Source: DASSLY01 sp035689185 (GTDB lineage: Bacteria; Actinomycetota; Actinomycetes; Actinomycetales; Dermatophilaceae). Taken from it: a stretch of DNA of 19,013 nucleotides. Shown one piece after another: positions 15,308 through 19,013 of the stretch; position 1 is the first letter of the stretch, and every line of letters begins with the position of its first letter. The DNA lies in NCBI GenBank assembly GCA_035689185.1, contig DASSLY010000022.1, positions 1 to 19,013 of the forward strand, given 5' to 3'. The notes beneath the pieces were generated by a model that saw nothing but the letters and a program-made list of their open reading frames with translations, was not told the origin of the DNA and searched no databases. The position numbers were made by a program, and so were the translations under genes.

Positions 15308-15658
15308 TCAGCCCTCCGCCACCACGACGGCCGAGGCGATCCCCGCGTCGTGGGACATGGACAGGTGCAGCGTGCCGACCGCGAGGGCGTTGGCACGCGC
15401 CTCGACGCTGCCCCGGACCTGCAGCGACGGCTTCCCGTCGGCCGAGCGGACCACAGTCGCGTCGACCCAGTGCAGCCCGGCAGGGCCGCCGAGCGCCTTG
15501 GCCAGGGCCTCCTTGGCCGCGAACCTGGCGGCCAGCGAGGCCAGCGGCAGGGCCGCCTCCTCCGCGGTGAACAGCCGGTCCCGCAGCCTGGGGGTCCGCT
15601 CCAGCGTCTGGCCGAACCGGGCGACGTCGACCACGTCGATCCCCACCCCGATGATCAC
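15308..15658 (-). CDS. acpS: Holo-[acyl-carrier-protein] synthase AcpS
   Basis: The 116-residue protein transfers 4'-phosphopantetheine from CoA to apo-ACP. IIGVGIDVVDVARF (2-15) holds the Mg-binding Asp8. RLRDRLFTAEE (24-34) and ARFAAKEALAKALG (44-57) with Glu50 form the rest of the metal/CoA site. LHLSMSHDAGIASAVVVAEG closes the protein as in the family. GTG 15658 begins 4 nt after the glmS stop, and the protein then matches the family from residue 2. A longer open frame reaching 15778 lies inside glmS and is not similar to anything. CoaA, whose product feeds CoA synthesis, is encoded nearby on the other strand. Confidence 0.95.
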   Translation of the reverse strand: MIIGVGIDVVDVARFGQTLERTPRLRDRLFTAEEAALPLASLAARFAAKEALAKALGGPAGLHWVDATVVRSADGKPSLQVRGSVEARANALAVGTLHLSMSHDAGIASAVVVAEG

Positions 15659-15662
15659 CTGG

Positions 15663-17516
15663 TCACTCGACCGTGACCGACTTGGCCAGGTTGCGCGGCT
15701 GGTCGACGTCCAGGCCCTTGGCCGAGGCCAGCTCGCAGGCGAACACCTGCAACGGCACCGTGGTGAGCAGCGGTGCAAGCAGGGTGGCGCACTGCGGCAC
15801 CCGGATCACCTCGTCGGCGAACGGCTCCACCCCGTGGTCCCCCTCGTGCGCGATGACGATGGTGCGCGCGCCACGGGCGCGGATCTCCTGGATGTTGGAG
15901 ACCACCTTGCCGTGCAGGCCGTGCGCGCTGTCGGGAGCCGGGACGATGACGAACACCGGCTGCCCGGGTTCGATGAGGGCGATCGGGCCGTGCTTCAACT
16001 CCCCCGCCGCGAAGCCCTCGGCGTGGATGTAGGCGAGCTCTTTCAGCTTCAGCGCTCCCTCCAGCGCCACCGGGAAGCCGACGTGCCGACCCAGGAACAG
16101 CACCGACCGGGTGTCGGCCATGAACCGGGCGATCTCGCGGACCCGGTCCAGGCTGCGCAGCACCTGCTCGATCTTGTCCGGCATGTCCCGCAACTGCTTC
16201 ATCACCGCCTGCGCGGCGTCGGCGTAGGAGCCGCCCCGCAGCTGGGCCAAGTAGAGACCGAGCAGGTAGCAGGCGGCGATCTGGGCAAGGAAGGCCTTGG
16301 TCGAGGCGACCGCGATCTCGGGCCCGGCGTGGGTGTACAGCGCCGCGTCGGACTCCCGGGGGATGGTCGCACCGTGGGTGTTGCAGACCGAGACCACCCG
16401 GGCGCCCAGCTCCCGGGCGTGCTTGACCGCCATCAGGGTGTCCATGGTCTCCCCGGACTGGGAGATGGCCACGACCAGGGTGCGGGTGTCGATGACCGGG
16501 TCCCGGTAGCGGAACTCGTGGGCCAGCTCCACCTCGCACGGGATCCGGCTCCAGTGCTCGATCGCGTACTTGGCCACCATCCCGGCGTATGCCGCCGTGC
16601 CGCAGGCGACGATGACGATCTTGTCCACGTCCCGCAGGTCGTCCTCGGGGATGCGCAGCTCGTCCAGCACCAGCCGGCCGCGCTCGTCGGTGCGGCCGCG
16701 CAGGGTGTCGGCGACCGCATGCGGCTGCTCGTCGATCTCCTTGGCCATGAAGTTCGGGTAGCCGCCCTTCTCCGCCGCGGCCGCGTCCCAGTCCACGTGA
16801 AAGTGCTTGCCGGTGGCCGCAGCGCCGTCGAACCCCATGACCCGCGCGCCGTCGACGGTGATGGTGACGATCTGGTCCTGGCCCAGCTCCAGCGCATCCC
16901 GGGTGTGCCCGATGAACGCCGCCACGTCGGAGCCGAGGAAGGTCTCGCCCTCGCCGAGCCCCACAACCAGCGGGCTGTTGCGCCGGGCTCCGACCACCAC
17001 GCCCGGCTCGTCCGCGTGCACGGCCAGCAGGGTGAAGGCCCCGTCCAGGCCGGCCACCACGGCGCGCATGGTGTCGGTGAGGTTCCCGGCATACGCGCGC
17101 GCGAGCAGGTGGGCGACGACCTCGGTGTCGGTCTCGGAGGCGAACTGGACACCTTCGTCCAGCAGCTGCGACTTCAGCGCGTGGAAGTTCTCGATGATGC
17201 CGTTGTGGATGACCGCGAGCTTGCGGTCGGTGCCGCCGCGGTGGGGGTGGGCGTTGCCGTCGGTCGGCCCGCCGTGGGTGGCCCACCGGGTGTGCCCGAT
17301 CGCGGTGTCCGTGGGCGGCGGCGGGGTGGCCGCCAGCGCGGCGCGCAGGTTGGCCAGCTTGCCCGCCCGCTTGGTCGTGGCGACCTCGTCCCCGCTGACC
17401 AGGGCCACGCCGGCGGAGTCGTAGCCGCGGTACTCCAGCCGCGCCAGGCCCTCCATCACCACGTCCAGGGCCTTGCCGTCGACCTGCGGGCCGACGTATC
17501 CGACGATTCCACACAT
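15663..17516 (-). CDS. glmS: Glutamine-fructose-6-phosphate aminotransferase (isomerizing)
   Basis: The 617-residue enzyme makes glucosamine-6-phosphate from fructose-6-phosphate and glutamine, the first step toward UDP-GlcNAc and the cell wall. The N-terminal glutaminase starts MCGIVGYVGP; Cys2 becomes the catalytic N-terminal cysteine. This fixes the start at ATG 17516 rather than the in-frame GTG at 17525. LEYRGYDSAGVAL, IGHTRWATHG and NGIIENF follow. Two SIS domains are seen: IVACGTAAYAGMVAKY with ISQSGET, then LGRHVGFPVALEGALKLKEL. The C-terminus DVDQPRNLAKSVTVE carries the substrate-binding Lys612. TAGGGT lies 7 nt upstream of the ATG. It heads the long minus-strand cluster. No glmS ribozyme is possible in the 47 bp upstream. 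Confidence 0.97.
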   Translation of the reverse strand: MCGIVGYVGPQVDGKALDVVMEGLARLEYRGYDSAGVALVSGDEVATTKRAGKLANLRAALAATPPPPTDTAIGHTRWATHGGPTDGNAHPHRGGTDRKLAVIHNGIIENFHALKSQLLDEGVQFASETDTEVVAHLLARAYAGNLTDTMRAVVAGLDGAFTLLAVHADEPGVVVGARRNSPLVVGLGEGETFLGSDVAAFIGHTRDALELGQDQIVTITVDGARVMGFDGAAATGKHFHVDWDAAAAEKGGYPNFMAKEIDEQPHAVADTLRGRTDERGRLVLDELRIPEDDLRDVDKIVIVACGTAAYAGMVAKYAIEHWSRIPCEVELAHEFRYRDPVIDTRTLVVAISQSGETMDTLMAVKHARELGARVVSVCNTHGATIPRESDAALYTHAGPEIAVASTKAFLAQIAACYLLGLYLAQLRGGSYADAAQAVMKQLRDMPDKIEQVLRSLDRVREIARFMADTRSVLFLGRHVGFPVALEGALKLKELAYIHAEGFAAGELKHGPIALIEPGQPVFVIVPAPDSAHGLHGKVVSNIQEIRARGARTIVIAHEGDHGVEPFADEVIRVPQCATLLAPLLTTVPLQVFACELASAKGLDVDQPRNLAKSVTVE

Positions 17517-17523
17517 GCGCGCC

Positions 17524-17529
17524 ACCCTA
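17524..17529 (-). promoter_or_regulatory. Candidate -10 hexamer TAGGGT for glmS
   Basis: TAGGGT fits TANNNT and ends 7 nt before the glmS ATG, consistent with a leaderless start of the minus-strand cluster. The overlapping AGGGTGG could instead be a Shine-Dalgarno, 5-6 nt from the ATG, so the two readings compete. Confidence 0.4.
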
Positions 17530-17569
17530 TCCGGGCGCCTGGCCGCGCCGCGGACGCGCGCGGATGGGC

Positions 17570-17575
17570 CAGACT
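17570..17575 (+). promoter_or_regulatory. Candidate -10 hexamer CAGACT for coaA
   Basis: CAGACT differs by one base from TAGACT and is followed by 6 nt and GTG 17582. No Shine-Dalgarno precedes either candidate coaA start, so a leaderless transcript from here would explain initiation at 17582. No good -35 hexamer is seen. Confidence 0.4.
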
Positions 17576-17581
17576 GTGCCC

Positions 17582-18517
17582 GTGCTGACGTCGGTCCACT
17601 CCCCGTACGTGCAGCTGACCCGGGCGGACTGGGCCCGGCTGCGCGACCAGCGACCGATGATGCTGCTCGACGAGCGGGACCTGGCCCGGCTCCGCGGGCT
17701 CGGCGACCGGCTGGACCTGGACGAGGTGGAGCAGGTCTACCTGCCGCTGTCCCGGCTGCTGACCTTCTACGTCGCCGCGTCGGAGTCGCTGCACCGGGTG
17801 ACCGGGGACTTCCTCGGCGAGGATGGCCGGCCGCAGCGCACGCCGTTCGTCATCGGGGTGGCCGGCTCTGTCGCCGTCGGCAAGTCCACCACCGCGCGGA
17901 TCCTCCGCGAGCTGCTCACCCGCTGGCCGGACACGCCCCGGGTCGAACTGGTCACCACCGACGGGTTCCTTTACCCCAACGCGGAGCTCTTGCGCCGAGG
18001 CTTGATGGAGCGCAAGGGCTTCCCGGAGTCCTACGACCGGGGGGCCCTGCTGCGCTTCGTCGCCGAGGTGAAGGCGGGCGTCGGCGAGGTGACCGCGCCG
18101 GTGTACGACCACCTCACCTACGACATCGTCCCCGGCGAGCAGATCGTGGTCCGGCGCCCCGACGTACTCATCGTGGAAGGGCTGAACGTGCTGCAGACCA
18201 CCCAGACCGGGCTGGTGGTCAGCGACTTCTTCGACTTCTCCGTGTACGTCCACGCCCGGGTCGAGCACGTCCGCAGCTGGTATGTCGAGCGGTTCCTGCG
18301 ATTGCGCGAAACCGCCTTCGCCAACCCCTCGTCCTACTTCCACCGTTACGCCGGTCTCAGCGACGCGGAGGCGGTCGCCACCGCCCTTTCCATCTGGGAG
18401 CGGACCAACGAGCCGAACCTGGTTCGCAACGTGCGGCCGACCCGAGGGCGGGCCACCCTGGTGCTGTTCAAGGACGAGGACCACAGCGTCACGCGGGTCC
18501 GCCTCCGCAAGCTATAG
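17582..18517 (+). CDS. coaA: Pantothenate kinase, type I (CoaA)
   Basis: The 311-residue kinase phosphorylates pantothenate, the first step of CoA synthesis. It closely resembles M. tuberculosis CoaA (312 residues). Visible blocks are an SPYV opening (7-10), VYLPLSRLL (52-60), the P-loop GVAGSVAVGKSTTAR (92-106, Lys101), LVTTDGFLYPNAEL, RKGFPESYDRGALLRFV, VYDHLTYDI, LIVEGLNVLQ and the C-terminal RATLVLFKDEDHSVTRVRLRKL region. GTG 17582 is chosen over ATG 17564 because the length then matches the mycobacterial enzyme and CAGACT sits 6 nt upstream; 17564 is in frame and would add six residues. It is divergent from glmS, with 65 bp between starts. Confidence 0.95.
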   Translation: MLTSVHSPYVQLTRADWARLRDQRPMMLLDERDLARLRGLGDRLDLDEVEQVYLPLSRLLTFYVAASESLHRVTGDFLGEDGRPQRTPFVIGVAGSVAVGKSTTARILRELLTRWPDTPRVELVTTDGFLYPNAELLRRGLMERKGFPESYDRGALLRFVAEVKAGVGEVTAPVYDHLTYDIVPGEQIVVRRPDVLIVEGLNVLQTTQTGLVVSDFFDFSVYVHARVEHVRSWYVERFLRLRETAFANPSSYFHRYAGLSDAEAVATALSIWERTNEPNLVRNVRPTRGRATLVLFKDEDHSVTRVRLRKL

Positions 18518-18542
18518 CCGCTGGGGAGGTGTCACTGCGTGG

Positions 18543-18707
18543 TCAGGTGCGGGGCGGGAAGGTGGCGACCAGGCAGTCGCCTCCGTAGTAGTCGTCACCG
18601 GGCCGGTCCCCGGGGGCCAGGTTCGACGCGGAGGACGCCATCACCACGACCCGGCCGTCGGGCTCCCGGCAGGGCACGCACGTCAGCCGAGCGGCTGCGT
18701 GCGCTAG
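18543..18707 (-). CDS. Hypothetical small reading frame without a canonical start (54 codons)
   Basis: A frame on the minus strand has G or C at nearly every third codon position and a protein-like composition. It includes a CVPC cysteine pair, a VVVMASSASN strand, GDDYYGGD and a final CLVATFPPRT. Its stop lies 25 bp from the convergent coaA stop. I recognise no family. The frame extends upstream into the small gene at 18712 but has no ATG, GTG or TTG there. AGGAG sits 7 nt before a CTA codon (18707), just where a start would be expected. The first usable start is GTG 18677, giving 44 residues. It may be a gene that lost its start codon, one using an unusual start, a +1 frameshift product of the upstream gene, or a relic. 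Confidence 0.4.
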   Translation of the reverse strand, partial: LAHAAARLTCVPCREPDGRVVVMASSASNLAPGDRPGDDYYGGDCLVATFPPRT

Positions 18708-18711
18708 CCGC

Positions 18712-18897
18712 TCACTCCTGATCTGCCGGCCGCGCGGTTGGCCTGGTGATCCGCACGACTCCCTTGTCCAGGTCGACCCCGAGCGGGTCGTCGCCGCGGC
18801 CCGAGATCTGCATGGTCAGTCGCTTGCGGTCCTTCTCCTCGGCGAGGTATCGGAAGCCGGGTGCGAAGATCTCCATCACCTCACCGAACGGGTCCAC
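18712..18897 (-). CDS. Small conserved-looking actinobacterial protein (61 residues)
   Basis: The 61-residue soluble protein has a coding-like codon pattern. The N-terminal part is VMEIFAPGFRYLAEEKDRKRL (7-27), likely a charged helix. A DDPLGVDLDKGVVRI strand region (36-50) and a Pro/Ala-rich tail follow. The layout resembles short actinobacterial proteins of unknown function, perhaps the DUF6191 type, but I am not certain of that name. GTG 18897 is the first start. GAGAAT lies 6 nt upstream as a possible leaderless -10, and GGGAG lies further upstream. GTG 18879 is an alternative start. It is divergent from the fumarase gene, with 38 bp between starts. No function can be assigned. Confidence 0.65.
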   Translation of the reverse strand: MDPFGEVMEIFAPGFRYLAEEKDRKRLTMQISGRGDDPLGVDLDKGVVRITRPTARPADQE

Positions 18898-18903
18898 CGC
18901 ACC

Positions 18904-18909
18904 ATTCTC
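18904..18909 (-). promoter_or_regulatory. Possible -10 hexamer GAGAAT of the 61-residue gene
   Basis: GAGAAT ends 6 nt before GTG 18897 and matches the A2 and T6 positions of TANNNT only. It is the weakest member of the series of start-proximal hexamers seen in this window. Confidence 0.25.
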
Positions 18910-18935
18910 GCTCCCGGGTGGGCAGGATGGCTGCC

Positions 18936-19013
18936 ATGAGTGAAACCCGGATCGAGCACGACTCGATGGGCGAGGTCGAGGTCCCCGCCGACGCCCTGTA
19001 TGCCGCGCAGACC
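18936..19013 (+). CDS. fumC: Class II fumarate hydratase (FumC), N-terminal part only
   Basis: The first 26 codons are present before the window ends. RIEHDSMGEVEVPADALYAAQT (5-26) is the N-terminal signature of class II fumarases, which hydrate fumarate to malate in the TCA cycle. Aspartase and other superfamily members share MG.V.VP...Y.AQT, so they are not strictly excluded, but the IEHDSMGEVEVPADALY form is typical of actinobacterial fumarase. ATG 18936 is preceded by CAGGAT with AGGA about 8 nt away. ATG 18927 is in frame but has no room for a ribosome binding site. Confidence 0.82.
   Translation, partial: MSETRIEHDSMGEVEVPADALYAAQT

Noticed and set aside
17517..17581. glmS ribozyme or riboswitch upstream of glmS
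   Set aside because: Only 65 bp separate the glmS and coaA starts, too little for the ribozyme, which is also not expected in actinobacteria.
15357..17588. Open frame of 743 codons on the plus strand opposite glmS and acpS
   Set aside because: It is an antisense frame of glmS/acpS; the His/Asp/Val-rich product has no recognisable domain.
18511..18518. GCTATAGC palindrome at the coaA stop
   Set aside because: It is an 8-bp self-complementary sequence without loop or T-tract, so it cannot form a terminator hairpin and is probably chance.
1..19013. tRNA or rRNA genes, CRISPR arrays, transposases, integrases, attachment-site repeats, biosynthetic or defence clusters
   Set aside because: I saw no cloverleaf-like gene, spaced direct repeats or mobile-element proteins by reading both strands. 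Gene content is housekeeping and composition is uniform. A covariance-model and repeat search would settle this.

Overview
The window is a 19 kb stretch of ordinary chromosome from a very GC-rich actinobacterium (Actinomycetota). Evidence for this is the very high GC content with G/C at nearly every third codon position, frequent GTG starts, 4-base ATGA/GTGA gene overlaps, the classical menaquinone genes, an F420-type luciferase-like oxidoreductase and CoaA very close in length and sequence to the mycobacterial enzyme. I cannot place it to genus from sequence alone; a Frankiales/Geodermatophilales-type organism would fit. I saw no rRNA, tRNA, CRISPR array, insertion sequence, prophage gene or integration site, and no stretch over 300 bases lacks a gene.

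Left part (1-6996), menaquinone region. The 5' end of menG (demethylmenaquinone methyltransferase) reads left off the window edge and is divergent from menF (isochorismate synthase). menF converges on an MFS permease gene, which is divergent from an Eis-like N-acetyltransferase gene. The acetyltransferase converges on menD, and their stop codons share one CTAG. Upstream of menD on the minus strand lie a 75-codon relic of an F420-dependent oxidoreductase and a full-length F420-type oxidoreductase gene. These form a probable three-gene unit running into menD. MenF and MenD perform consecutive steps (chorismate to isochorismate to SEPHCHC), and MenG is the last methylation of the pathway.

Middle and right part (7099-17516), one long minus-strand cluster: glmS, acpS, nnrE-nnrD fusion, alr, alpha/beta hydrolase, tsaE, tsaB, rimI, tsaD, then a NagZ-type lipoprotein glycosidase. 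Most junctions are 4-base overlaps or 4-base gaps, indicating translational coupling. The genes supply cell-wall precursors (GlmS, Alr), wall recycling (NagZ-like), acyl-carrier activation (AcpS), repair of damaged NAD(P)H (Nnr) and the t6A tRNA modification proteins (TsaB, TsaD, TsaE), with RimI embedded as is common. coaA (pantothenate kinase) is divergent from glmS.

Right edge (18518-19013). There is a small conserved-looking minus-strand gene, a downstream minus-strand reading frame with coding-like composition but no usable start codon, and the first 26 codons of a class II fumarase on the plus strand.

No undescribed multi-gene system is apparent. The most interesting observations are: an oxidoreductase gene reduced by an in-frame internal deletion that kept both ends; a recurring TANNNT-like hexamer 6-7 nt upstream of the start codon at transcription-unit heads, suggesting leaderless mRNAs; and the start-less frame near the right edge.
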